From: Ga0077554 sp046590885
Lineage (GTDB): Bacteria; Pseudomonadota; Gammaproteobacteria; Ga0077554; Ga007554
NCBI GenBank assembly: GCA_046590885.1
Contig: JBKJTS010000204.1
Span: 1 to 21,774, forward strand
DNA: 21,774 bases
Direction of reading: 5' to 3'
Position numbers and translations under genes: made by a program. Shown here piece by piece: positions 1 through 7,766 of the stretch (positions within the stretch are counted from its first letter, which is position 1; each line of letters begins with the position of its first letter). A model generated the notes under the pieces. That model was not told where the DNA came from. It worked only from the letters and a program-made list of their open reading frames with translations, and did not search any database.

Positions 1-1
1 G

Positions 2-190
2 GCATTGCTGCTATATACTGAAGACCCCCAGCTACGTAACCTGGCTCAAGGTATTATCACTGAACAGCAAAACGAAATTCAGTTGTTAAAACTATGGCTA
101 CAACAATATCAAAATTCACATGCCGAACCATCAACGTCACACAGTGTCCTACCATCATTTGTTTTTCCCATAGAAGAGACCAGGCCATGA
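2..190 (+). CDS. DUF305 family protein, C-terminal end (5' truncated by window)
   Basis: The reading frame is open from the left edge to a TGA at 188-190, so only the last ~62 residues are seen. The visible part contains DPQLRNLAQGIITEQQNEI followed by LKLWLQQ. This matches the end of DUF305 domains, where a helix carrying an A-x-x-I-I-x-x-Q-x-x-E-I pattern precedes a short W-L segment. DUF305 proteins are small, mostly exported, ferritin-like helical-bundle proteins, several of them linked to copper handling. The TTG at 5 is inside the domain and is not a real start. The stop overlaps the ATG of the next gene (ATGA at 187-190), so the two are probably translationally coupled. The family call rests on one helix only. 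The last ~20 residues are Ser/Thr/Pro-rich and look like a disordered tail. Confidence 0.7.
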   Translation, partial: ALLLYTEDPQLRNLAQGIITEQQNEIQLLKLWLQQYQNSHAEPSTSHSVLPSFVFPIEETRP

Positions 191-1578
191 AGGATTTTAC
201 GGTTGCAGTTTCAGTAGTATTGGCATTAAGTGTCGGAACTACTCTGGCCGACCCTAAGCCACAGGATCGTGTCTATACAGCTGATCAAAATACTAATACG
301 GTGTCCGTAATCAATCCGGTTATCAACACCCTGCTGGGCCAGATTCGGCTAGGCAATGCCCGTCCCGATGTGTTATCGCCATTATACAAGGGTGAGATCA
401 ATGTTCATGGCCTGGGTTTCTCGCCCGATCACAAAACACTGCTTGCGATTTCAAACGGTTCTAACTCCGTTGCATTCATAGATACAGCCACCAATATGGT
501 CAAGGGAATCGCCTACGTGGGACGCTCGCCCCACGAAGGATTTTTTACTGCCAATGGTAAAGAGGTGTGGGTGGTGGTGCGAGGTGCGAACTATATCTCG
601 GTTATCGATCCAGCTACGTTCAAGGAAACGCGACGCATTGACACGGCACCTGGTCCGGGGATGGTGTTGTTTCACCCGGAGGGTAAGCTTGCGTTCGTGG
701 TGTCAAGTTTTACGCCGCAAGTTGATATCATTGATGTCGCGAAGCATCAAGTTGTCAAACGTATTTCCGTGGTAAGTCCATTCTCGCCCTTTCTGCAATT
801 CACGCCAGACTTCAGGGAGGTATGGATGACGCACAAGGATGTCGGCAAGGTCACGCGCATTAATACTGAAACGCTGGAGGTGGCTGGCGTGTTCGAAACA
901 GGCTTCATCAGTAATCATATCGCGTTCGCGAAAGCTGCGACGGGTGTTCTGGCCTACATCACTGTGGGTGGTGAAAATGCAGTGAAAGTATTTACCACCG
1001 ACATGCCCGCTCAATTTGTTACGACCATTCCAGTGGGTGCTTTGCCGCACGGCATATGGGCTTCTGATGATAGCTCACGAATGTACGTAGGTCTGGAAAA
1101 TGACGATGCAGTAGATGTAATTGATACGGCGACTAATAAGGTCATAGCTCGCGTACCCGTAGGACAGGCGCCTCAAGCCGTGGTGTATGTCTCAAATGCG
1201 GTGCCAAAAGGCGAGGGTCTGACTAACCTCAGTGCGCGCTCCAACAGCGCTCCAATCAACATTCCATTACAAGCCACCGGTAAGGATGGGCGGGGTTTTG
1301 TTGTGGTGCGGAATCTTGGTCTAGTCGATGCATTTGAAGTATCGCTCTTCAAGCTCAAGCCCACAACTGAATATTCGGTATTTATTGAGGGTTATAAAAC
1401 GCCGATAGCCGCTTTCAAAACAAATCCCGCAGGTGCGGGCACCGGAGGTGCAATCGGCCCGTTACGGGAAGTGGTGTCGAGTTTGGGCAGCAAAGCTGTC
1501 AGTGCGGCGCGTATTCTGGTGTTTGAAGGGGGTATCTTTACCGAGGTTGGCAAGGCTGTGCTGATAAGCGTACCTTAA
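187..1578 (+). CDS. exported YVTN-family beta-propeller protein
   Basis: 463 residues from the ATG at 187. The frame opens at 94, but the N-terminus from 187 (MKDFTVAVSVVLALSVGTTLA, then DPKP) is a clear Sec signal peptide with an A-x-A-like cleavage site near residue 21. The stretch before it does not look like protein. The mature protein has repeated strands typical of YVTN/YncE propellers: VYTADQNTNTVSVINP, then VAFIDTATNMVKGIAYVG, YISVIDPATFKETRRID, VDIIDVAKHQVVKRISV and VDVIDTATNKVIARVPVG, roughly one per 40-45 residues. After about residue 370 the repeats stop and a separate beta-rich C-terminal domain of ~95 residues follows. Such proteins are periplasmic scaffolds or binding proteins; no substrate can be read here. 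The ATGA overlap with the DUF305 gene suggests a joint periplasmic, perhaps metal-related, role (inference). Confidence 0.85.
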   Translation: MKDFTVAVSVVLALSVGTTLADPKPQDRVYTADQNTNTVSVINPVINTLLGQIRLGNARPDVLSPLYKGEINVHGLGFSPDHKTLLAISNGSNSVAFIDTATNMVKGIAYVGRSPHEGFFTANGKEVWVVVRGANYISVIDPATFKETRRIDTAPGPGMVLFHPEGKLAFVVSSFTPQVDIIDVAKHQVVKRISVVSPFSPFLQFTPDFREVWMTHKDVGKVTRINTETLEVAGVFETGFISNHIAFAKAATGVLAYITVGGENAVKVFTTDMPAQFVTTIPVGALPHGIWASDDSSRMYVGLENDDAVDVIDTATNKVIARVPVGQAPQAVVYVSNAVPKGEGLTNLSARSNSAPINIPLQATGKDGRGFVVVRNLGLVDAFEVSLFKLKPTTEYSVFIEGYKTPIAAFKTNPAGAGTGGAIGPLREVVSSLGSKAVSAARILVFEGGIFTEVGKAVLISVP

Positions 1579-1641
1579 TTATTCATCCCTCATGCCCGGA
1601 GCATTTTTTAAATTACCCAGCTAACTTCATTATTATCCCCT

Positions 1642-2508
1642 TTGTTATCCGGCCAGGTTACAGCCACTTTTGGACGGCAACTAGCCGTAGAATTGGCAGA
1701 GGGCGGAGTTATCACCTGCGTCACACGCGGAAAAAAAACCGGTGTGGCGTGCGGTGATTACGTACAGATTAAGCTTACGGAAGCGACCCATGGCGTAATC
1801 GAATCCGTGTTGCCGCGCACGTCATTATTGTATCGTTCTGATGCGTTTCGTGAAAAAATAATTGCTGCCAATGTAACACAAATTATTATTGTGCTGGCGG
1901 CTGTGCCGAGTTTTTATGAAGAGCTGCTGAACCGTTGTCTGATAGCGGCTGAGACAGAAGGTATTAAGGCACTCATCGTGCTTAACAAAAGTGACATGGT
2001 GGTGCAGACACAGCAAGCGTTGAACGTGCTGCAACTTTATCGTGACATCGGTTATACGTTGCTAATACTGTGTGCCAAGCAGGATGTAACGATTTTGCAT
2101 CCTTATCTTGATGGGCACACCAGTGTGCTGGTGGGGCAATCCGGCATGGGCAAGTCCAGCATCATTAATGCACTGTTGCCTGATTTGAAGATACGCACCG
2201 CCGCGATTTCAACGGCGCTGGATTCCGGGACGCACACCACCACCGCCGCGCATCTCTATCATCTGGATGCCAACAGCCATTTGATCGACTCGCCGGGTTT
2301 ACAGGAATTCGGCCTACACCATTTTGATCGTGCACAACTTGAACATGCCATTGTTGAGTTTCGTCCTTATCTTGGCACCTGCAAATTCAATGATTGCAAG
2401 CATGTCGTTGAACCTGGTTGCAGGGTGCTGCATGCGGTGAGCGAGGGAAAAATTGATGCGCGCCGTCTTGCCGCATATCATGCATTAGTGATATGGCGGG
2501 GTACATAA
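1642..2508 (+). CDS. rsgA: ribosome small-subunit-dependent GTPase A
   Basis: 288 residues. RsgA binds the 30S subunit late in assembly, and its circularly permuted GTPase releases maturation factors. The order seen is an N-terminal OB fold (GQVTATFGRQLAVEL), G4 NKSD at 115-118, P-loop GQSGMGKSS at 165-173, G3 DSPG at 216-219, and a C-terminal zinc finger with C247, C252, H254 and C260. The G4-G1-G3 order is diagnostic of this family. The segment LLYRSDAFREKIIAANVTQ is very typical of proteobacterial RsgA. The start is uncertain: TTG at 1642 has no Shine-Dalgarno. The frame stays open back to a TAA at 1609-1611, and an ATT at 1612 lies about 10 nt after GGAG at 1598-1601. Confidence 0.96.
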   Translation: MLSGQVTATFGRQLAVELAEGGVITCVTRGKKTGVACGDYVQIKLTEATHGVIESVLPRTSLLYRSDAFREKIIAANVTQIIIVLAAVPSFYEELLNRCLIAAETEGIKALIVLNKSDMVVQTQQALNVLQLYRDIGYTLLILCAKQDVTILHPYLDGHTSVLVGQSGMGKSSIINALLPDLKIRTAAISTALDSGTHTTTAAHLYHLDANSHLIDSPGLQEFGLHHFDRAQLEHAIVEFRPYLGTCKFNDCKHVVEPGCRVLHAVSEGKIDARRLAAYHALVIWRGT

Positions 2509-2593
2509 CCCACAAGTGTTGGCCGCTTCCGGCATCCTGCCTCGTGCGGCATGTGTTTATCCATGCACGACGCGTTGCAACACAACCGTGAGC

Positions 2594-3187
2594 CTATTTC
2601 TTACGGGCAAGCTGATCTTCCTGGCCGCTGAGCAGCCGCCGAATATTACTACGATGACGCCATAGCAGCAGCAGGCTCATCATCACTGACATAATTAGCA
2701 GTGCCGCCGTGGGCCGCGCCAGCCACAGGTAGGCGGGCGCCAGCACGGCGGCAGTGAGCGCGGCCAGCGAAGAATAGCGAAACACCTTGGCCATAAACAG
2801 CCAGGTAGCGAGCGTGCCTAATCCCACCATCCAGGAAACGCCCAGCAGCACCCCCAGTGCAGTCGCCACGCCTTTGCCACCACGAAACCCGAAAAATACC
2901 GGATACAGATGGCCGAGAAACGCCGCCATGCCCACCAGAGCCAGGGTGGTGTTATCTACGCTCAGTGCGGATGCCAGCGCCACCGGGATTAGGCCTTTGA
3001 GCATATCTCCCAGCAGTGTCAGCGCCCCCGCTTTTTTGCCACCCACGCGCAGCATATTAGTTGCGCCGGGGTTACCAGAGCCCTGAGTGCGTGGGTCCGG
3101 CAGGTGGCCAAGCTTGGAGATAATAATGGCCGTCGACAGAGAGCCTGATAAATAGGCGAAAATAATCAACATTATGTCGATGGTCAT
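2594..3187 (-). CDS. plsY: glycerol-3-phosphate acyltransferase PlsY
   Basis: 197 residues, a multi-pass inner-membrane protein. PlsY moves an acyl group from acyl-phosphate to glycerol-3-phosphate, giving lysophosphatidate, the first step of phospholipid synthesis. All three family motifs are visible: GSGNPGATN at 36-44, GFRGGKGVAT near 100, and HRSNIRRLLSGQE near the C-terminus. Five or more hydrophobic segments fit the usual topology, and length is normal. It is divergent from folB, the usual arrangement in Gammaproteobacteria, where plsY and folB sit beside tsaD. It converges on rsgA across 85 bp. Confidence 0.97.
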   Translation of the reverse strand: MTIDIMLIIFAYLSGSLSTAIIISKLGHLPDPRTQGSGNPGATNMLRVGGKKAGALTLLGDMLKGLIPVALASALSVDNTTLALVGMAAFLGHLYPVFFGFRGGKGVATALGVLLGVSWMVGLGTLATWLFMAKVFRYSSLAALTAAVLAPAYLWLARPTAALLIMSVMMSLLLLWRHRSNIRRLLSGQEDQLARKK

Positions 3188-3284
3188 GGATATTTAAAAA
3201 ACGGGTGAGCTAATGGACGCAGATAGCGCCGTGTTTTCGTGTAAAGTATACGCATAGATGTTATTTGCTAAGGTGAAAGTCATT

Positions 3285-3644
3285 ATGGACATTATATATC
3301 TGCGCGACCTGAGGATTGATACTGTAATTGGTATATACGCTTGGGAACGGCGTATCAAACAAACCATTATACTCGATATTGAAATGGCAACTGACATTCG
3401 CAAAGCGGCCCAAACCGACAGCATCGACGACACCCTCAATTACAAGGCCGTGGCCAAGCGTCTCATTGATTTTGTCGGTAATAGTAACTTTCAACTGGTT
3501 GAAACCCTCTCCGAGCGTGTGGCAGAGATCGTGCTAAATGAATTTCACGTGCCGTGGCTGCGTTTACAGGTCAACAAACAGGGCGCAGTGCGCGGCGCGC
3601 GTGACGTGGGCGTGATTATCGAACGCGGCCAAAGCCCATATTAG
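3285..3644 (+). CDS. folB: dihydroneopterin aldolase
   Basis: 119 residues. FolB converts 7,8-dihydroneopterin to 6-hydroxymethyl-7,8-dihydropterin plus glycolaldehyde in folate synthesis. The family signature is present: the N-terminal MDIIYLRDLRIDTVIGIYAWE region, D-TLNYKAVAKR, and LVETLSERVAE with its catalytic/binding residues. The start at 3285 is preferred over the in-frame ATG at 3258. It gives the usual FolB length and has AAGGTG at 3270-3275, nine bases upstream. folK follows 11 bp after the stop, so the two are almost certainly one transcript. Confidence 0.96.
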   Translation: MDIIYLRDLRIDTVIGIYAWERRIKQTIILDIEMATDIRKAAQTDSIDDTLNYKAVAKRLIDFVGNSNFQLVETLSERVAEIVLNEFHVPWLRLQVNKQGAVRGARDVGVIIERGQSPY

Positions 3645-3655
3645 GCCAAGTCGAT

Positions 3656-4144
3656 ATGCCGCGTGTATACATCAGCATTGGCAGTAACATCGAGCGCGCT
3701 ACCAACATCCGCGCGGGTGTTGCTGCATTGCGTGAGTGTTTTTATAATCTGGTGATTTCATCGGTCTATGAAAGCCAGCCGGTAGGCTTTGCCGGTGATG
3801 ATTTTTATAACCTGGTAGTAGGATTTGACACCACAGTAGAGGTGCACGATGTAAACGCCCGTCTGCATGATATCGAACACCGTCATGGTCGAGCACGCAA
3901 TGGCCAGCGGTTCAACTCGCGCACGCTAGATCTGGATTTGCTACTATACGGCGATGCTGTAATTCACGAACATGATTTAACGCTGCCACGCGATGAAATT
4001 CTGCGTTATGCTTTCGTACTCTGCCCGCTGGCTGAAATTGCGGGGGAAGAAAAACATCCCTTAAACGGAAAGAGCTATACCGCGCTGTGGCATGAGTTTG
4101 AAAAATACACACAGCCGCTGTGGGTAGTGGGTTTTGAGTGGTGA
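3656..4144 (+). CDS. folK: 6-hydroxymethyl-7,8-dihydropterin pyrophosphokinase (HPPK)
   Basis: 162 residues, normal for HPPK. It pyrophosphorylates the product of FolB with ATP, so the folB-folK pair encodes consecutive steps. Visible features are the N-terminal YISIGSN motif, SSVYESQPVG, and the metal- and ATP-binding signature RTLDLDLLLYG with its two key aspartates (near residues 94-98). LPRDEILRYAFVLCPLAEIA is the usual C-terminal family segment. The start follows folB directly. Confidence 0.97.
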   Translation: MPRVYISIGSNIERATNIRAGVAALRECFYNLVISSVYESQPVGFAGDDFYNLVVGFDTTVEVHDVNARLHDIEHRHGRARNGQRFNSRTLDLDLLLYGDAVIHEHDLTLPRDEILRYAFVLCPLAEIAGEEKHPLNGKSYTALWHEFEKYTQPLWVVGFEW

Positions 4145-4268
4145 GATAGATCGTTTAAATGAGCACCCCTCTGTAGATTTTGCCAAATCGTACTGCTAAC
4201 CCGAAAACAGATGACCCAGTAAGCAAGGATATACTTTTCACTGGTAGCAGGAATAACGCCGCTCAATT

Positions 4269-5549
4269 TTACGCCCTTTCCCCCAACATCCAAATCCGCG
4301 CATGTGACGCGCCCTCAGTAATAGCGATGATTTCTGCTATTTCATCGGTCTTGCCGTCGATGATGACCAGCGATCCTGCTTCGGCATTGGATGAAAATAC
4401 AAGGTCTGTGACGCCATATTTTACCAAAAAAGCTACTGATCCCGCTGGCCCGGTTTTGAGTTCCTGGATCAGGCGCAGCTTTGGCAACGCGGTGAGATCA
4501 AATACCAGCAGCACATCATGCTTGAGGTTGGCTTGTTGCTCAGGACTGCCGGAATTGCTGGTGGTCATGTAGAGCTTGGTGCCTTCGGCATTGAAGTAAT
4601 ATTTGCTGAAGTAGATGTCTGGTAAATCAAGATGATCGACTATGGTGTGAGTGGTGGTGTCAAATACGGCGATTTTGGCGATGACATGATGGGGATCGGT
4701 TTTACGATCTGCGCCGCGTGCGATGAGATAATGGCCGCTTTTTTTGTTGTCCGGCACAGCGAACAGATTGCTGTAGCCCTTGAGGGATATGCGCGTTTCA
4801 ATGATGTTGGTCAGTGGGTCGATGACGACGAGAGTGCCGTATCCGCTGTTGAGGTTGTACAGTTTGCTGGTGATGGATGAATAGGCTAAGCCGTGTGGAA
4901 AGGCGCTATTAGGGATTTTGTCGGCGCTGCCCTGTTCATGCTCGGGCTCACACAAGTTAATAGTGGCAAGTAACTTAAGATAGGTGTCGGTATCTTTGTC
5001 GTCGTCGCCTATTACGGAAATCGTGCCATCGTTGAGACTGCTGATATAGGCGCGCCGTGGCACGCCAGAAGACGGCGGAGTAAAGGCCGCCTGGTGATGA
5101 CCCCGTCCCACGCAAATGGTATTGAGATACTGCACATCCAAACGGCATGTGGTGTTGGCGATGACAGTGACCGACGAGCCTGTATAGCCGCAATTTAAGG
5201 TATCGTTGCCGGTATCTTTGTCGCCGTCGTTCATGAACCAGTCGCGGCTGGAATAAGGATCAGCATAGAGATGCGCGGGAAAACCATCGCTTGGAAACGC
5301 CGTTTCGATATGTGTTTCTTTGGTGCTGGGGTTGAGTAACACCACCCGGCGTTCGGGTGTCATGCCTATCAGGATCGGCTTGAGCATGTTCTCCAGACCG
5401 GTGTCAGGGGCCGTTGGGAAATGTTCGATTGTTGTCACACCATTTTTGTGGGTGACGATATGCAGCGTGCCAGTTTTGCGGTTGCCAATGTAGTAGACCA
5501 CGACGAAGTCGTGGGGGGTTATGTTTGAAGTCGTCATGTATGTTCTCAT
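4269..5549 (-). CDS. YVTN-like beta-propeller protein, cytosolic, function unknown
   Basis: 426 residues from the ATG at 5549; an ATG at 5537 is also possible, and neither has a strong ribosome site. I do not recognise a named family. Repeated blade strands are visible: RRAYISSLNDGTISVI, TLVVIDPLTNIIETRISL, IAKIAVFDTTTHTIVDHLDL and GSLVIIDGKTDEIAEIIAI. This gives a propeller of about 300-400 residues. There is no signal peptide or lipobox, unlike the propeller at 187. Two Asp-rich loops, NDGDKDTGND near 107-116 and GDDDKDTDT near 181-189, could bind divalent metal, and CVGRGHH at 146-152 is a Cys/His cluster; neither role is proven. It begins 5 bp after folM and is probably co-transcribed with it. 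Confidence 0.75.
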   Translation of the reverse strand: MRTYMTTSNITPHDFVVVYYIGNRKTGTLHIVTHKNGVTTIEHFPTAPDTGLENMLKPILIGMTPERRVVLLNPSTKETHIETAFPSDGFPAHLYADPYSSRDWFMNDGDKDTGNDTLNCGYTGSSVTVIANTTCRLDVQYLNTICVGRGHHQAAFTPPSSGVPRRAYISSLNDGTISVIGDDDKDTDTYLKLLATINLCEPEHEQGSADKIPNSAFPHGLAYSSITSKLYNLNSGYGTLVVIDPLTNIIETRISLKGYSNLFAVPDNKKSGHYLIARGADRKTDPHHVIAKIAVFDTTTHTIVDHLDLPDIYFSKYYFNAEGTKLYMTTSNSGSPEQQANLKHDVLLVFDLTALPKLRLIQELKTGPAGSVAFLVKYGVTDLVFSSNAEAGSLVIIDGKTDEIAEIIAITEGASHARIWMLGERA

Positions 5550-5554
5550 CGATT

Positions 5555-6325
5555 TTAATTACTGAGGGAGCGGCCACCATCCACTGTCAACACATGGCCA
5601 CTGATGTAGCCAGCGTCGCGGATTAAAAATAGCACGGCTTGGGCAATGTCGTGCGGAACCCCCTGACGTTTGAGGGCGGTGCGGGAAATAATATATTCCT
5701 TTGTTACTGCATCGAGATCGTGTTCCGGCCACACTATCGCGCCGGGTGCCACGGCGTTGACCCGCACCTCGGGGCCGAGTTCGCGTGCCAGTGCCTTGGT
5801 CAGCATCACCAGCCCGGCTTTGGCTATGCCATAGACCGGGTAGGTTTTCAGTGGCCGGTCAGCGTGGATATCGACAATGTTCACGATGCACCCTTGCTGC
5901 TGCGCCAGATAAGGCGCGGCAGCCTGTGCCAGAAAGAACGGCGCCTTGAGATTGCTGCCCATGAGGTCGTCCCACTGCGCTTCGGTGACACTGCCCACCG
6001 GCGTGGGGTAGAAGCTGGAAGCGTTGTTTACCAATACGTCAAGGCGCTGCCAGGTACTTAGCGCCGTGTCTACCAGCGCGGCTAAGCCGACAGTATCGAG
6101 CAAATCGGCCTGTACCAGGGCGACAGAGTCGGCACGCACAGCGTGCAGCTCGGTCTGTAGTCCCTGTGCGGCCTCGCCAGAGTGGCGGTAGTGCAGCACC
6201 AGGTTCATGCCCTGGGCATGCAGCACACGCGCCATCGCCGCGCCTACACGATGCGCGGCGCCAGTAATCAGCACGACTTTCCCGGTTAGGCTGTTATGGG
6301 CAAAGGCATGGTTAAAAGAGGTCAT
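5555..6325 (-). CDS. folM: pteridine reductase / dihydromonapterin reductase (FolM-like SDR)
   Basis: 256 residues, a short-chain dehydrogenase. The NADPH-binding motif is TGAAHRVG near residues 21-28, with the TGxxxRxG form (Arg) typical of pteridine reductases in place of the common TGxxxGxG. NNASSF is the adenine-ring motif. The active site is D-I-H-A-D followed by Y-G-I-A-K (YxxxK): an Asp stands where most SDRs have Ser, as in PTR1/FolM. The C-terminus has ISGHVLTVDGGRSL. Its position near folB-folK supports a pterin/folate role (dihydrobiopterin, dihydromonapterin or dihydrofolate as substrate). It is divergent from trmB across 44 bp. Confidence 0.88.
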   Translation of the reverse strand: MTSFNHAFAHNSLTGKVVLITGAAHRVGAAMARVLHAQGMNLVLHYRHSGEAAQGLQTELHAVRADSVALVQADLLDTVGLAALVDTALSTWQRLDVLVNNASSFYPTPVGSVTEAQWDDLMGSNLKAPFFLAQAAAPYLAQQQGCIVNIVDIHADRPLKTYPVYGIAKAGLVMLTKALARELGPEVRVNAVAPGAIVWPEHDLDAVTKEYIISRTALKRQGVPHDIAQAVLFLIRDAGYISGHVLTVDGGRSLSN

Positions 6326-6333
6326 TCTTCAAG

Positions 6334-6339
6334 TATACT
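6334..6339 (+). promoter_or_regulatory. possible -10 box in the folM/trmB divergent gap
   Basis: The 44-bp gap between the divergent starts contains TATACT on the plus strand inside a near-palindrome, AGTATACT, so a -10 can be read on both strands. No convincing -35 is seen, and on the plus strand one would have to lie inside folM. This is a weak call. Confidence 0.3.
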
Positions 6340-6369
6340 ATAGGTTTAGCGTTCTCTTAGAGCCCACCT

Positions 6370-7065
6370 GTGAAAAAATCCCCGGAAAACCGCCATATTC
6401 GCAGTTTCGTGCGCCGCGATGGACGCATCACCAATGCCCAGCGCCATGCCCTGGAATCGTTGTGGGCAGATTACGGCATAGAGCCAAGCGAAAAAACACT
6501 GGATTTTACGGCCTTGTTTGGTGGCCGTTATGCCTCCCAACATCTGGAGATCGGCATTGGCATGGGCGATGCGTTAGTGGAGATGGCACAGAATGACCCT
6601 GTAGGTAATTACCTGGGCATTGATGTGCATCGTCCCGGTCTGGGCAGCGTCATGCAAAAGGCGCACGCACGAGGTTTGAAAAACCTGCGTGTGATGAGTG
6701 CTGATGCGATTACGGTGTTGCAAAAAAATTTACCGGATGCGTCGCTCGAGGCCGTGTACCTGTTTTTCCCCGATCCTTGGCCCAAACGCCGCCATCACAA
6801 ACGCCGCATCGTGAATGCTACATTTGCCAAATCGATACATCGCGTACTCAAGCCGGGCGGACATTTTCATATGGCAACGGACTGGGAGGAATATGCCCAG
6901 CACATGATGGATGTCATGAGCGCGGCGCCCGGTTTTATCAATATTGCCGGTGTTGAACACTACGTGCCACGCCCCGAATACCGCCCGCTCACCAGGTTTG
7001 AACAGCGTGGACAACGACTCGGGCATGGCATCTGGGATTTGATTTTTGCGAAAAGTTCTGGTTAA
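6370..7065 (+). CDS. trmB: tRNA (guanine-N7-)-methyltransferase
   Basis: 231 residues from GTG at 6370. TrmB makes m7G46 in the variable loop of tRNA using S-adenosylmethionine. Visible: the N-terminal RSFVRRDGRIT of the family, SAM motif I LEIGIGMGD at 59-67, GIDVHRPG at 83-90, and the signature FPDPWPKRRHHKRR at 133-146, followed by LKPGGHFHMATDWEEYA. Length and motifs are complete. The open frame extends no further upstream, so the GTG start is well supported. Confidence 0.97.
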   Translation: MKKSPENRHIRSFVRRDGRITNAQRHALESLWADYGIEPSEKTLDFTALFGGRYASQHLEIGIGMGDALVEMAQNDPVGNYLGIDVHRPGLGSVMQKAHARGLKNLRVMSADAITVLQKNLPDASLEAVYLFFPDPWPKRRHHKRRIVNATFAKSIHRVLKPGGHFHMATDWEEYAQHMMDVMSAAPGFINIAGVEHYVPRPEYRPLTRFEQRGQRLGHGIWDLIFAKSSG

Positions 7066-7081
7066 GAAACTCTGAATTTAT

Positions 7082-7183
7082 TGTCATCTTGAGCGAAGCG
7101 GGAAATCTTGCCTATCACCAATAATGGCAGATATTGCAGCTGTTCAACCACATCAAAGATTTCTCATTCCGTTTCGATGCTCA
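7082..7183. repeat. degenerate palindromic short repeat downstream of trmB
   Basis: 7082-7109 reads TGTCATCTTGAGCGAAGCGG then GAAATCTT, close to a short palindromic repeat common in environmental bacterial genomes (TGTCATnCTGAGCGnAGCGA-type, from memory). An imperfect inverted copy lies at 7156-7183: its reverse complement shares the TGAGC, GAA-CGG and GAAATCTT blocks. Together they would form a large imperfect stem-loop in the 179-bp convergent gap after trmB and before the DUF2846 gene. No gene is seen in this gap. Confidence 0.5.
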
Positions 7184-7244
7184 CCGGTCAGTGTGGAATG
7201 GTTTTCATGTGGCTTGTCTTGGGCGATAACCATTCGCAGCTTAG

Positions 7245-7727
7245 CTATTTCTCTGTCTTGATGATCGTGCCAATGGTTAAGGTTTTAACGTGATATTTCC
7301 CCTGATAATCTTCCAATTTGAAAATATTGTTTCGAGCCATGACAATTCCCATGCTGGGCTCTTGCTGAATAAAAATGATGTCGCCTGGTTTGGCAGAAAC
7401 AAGTGTTTCTGCCCAGTTCTCAGCCTTTGAATAAATTTTGTGTTCTCCGGGAGGAAGGCTAAAGTAGATATATTGACTGGATCGAGTGTAGCCCATTTCA
7501 GAGTCAACCTCTTGATCGTTCACGAACACGTTGAAGCGAATCAGGCCGCCCAGTGCAGATGGCCGTACAACATACACTATGGCTTTGCCTGGGTCGGGTA
7601 GTTTTGGAAGTTGGTAGGTGGCGGTTTCTGCCTTCATCACTTCAGGTGAGGGCAAGTTTGCGCACCCTGTCACGAAAGTGATGGTGAGTGCCATGAAAAA
7701 TGTGGCAATGGATTTTATACTCTGCAT
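7245..7727 (-). CDS. DUF2846 domain lipoprotein
   Basis: 160 residues with a lipoprotein signal: a hydrophobic stretch, then the lipobox V-T-G-C with the lipidated Cys at 22. The mature part (AIVYVVRPSALGGLIRFNVF, then FVNDQEV and SLPPGEHKIYSKAE) follows the DUF2846 pattern: a first strand ending VVR-P, a short N/D-G turn, and a PGEH motif leading into a beta-sandwich. The function of the family is unknown. It is probably anchored in the outer membrane because residue +2 is Ala rather than Asp. GGGAG at about 7734-7738 sits six bases before the ATG. It starts 40 bp after serB on the same strand and may share its transcript. Confidence 0.83.
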   Translation of the reverse strand: MQSIKSIATFFMALTITFVTGCANLPSPEVMKAETATYQLPKLPDPGKAIVYVVRPSALGGLIRFNVFVNDQEVDSEMGYTRSSQYIYFSLPPGEHKIYSKAENWAETLVSAKPGDIIFIQQEPSMGIVMARNNIFKLEDYQGKYHVKTLTIGTIIKTEK

Positions 7728-7766
7728 TTTACACTCCCGAATATAACATTGAAGAGAATAGTGAGC

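Noticed and set aside
94..186. N-terminal extension of the YVTN propeller frame
   Set aside because: It overlaps the DUF305 coding region and puts 31 residues before a clean signal peptide starting at ATG 187.
703..1050. Long antisense frame inside the propeller gene (115 codons)
   Set aside because: Shadow of a well-supported gene; no motif or ribosome site.
2509..2593. Terminator in the rsgA/plsY convergent gap
   Set aside because: Only weak, interrupted GC-rich inverted sequence and no T-run could be found.
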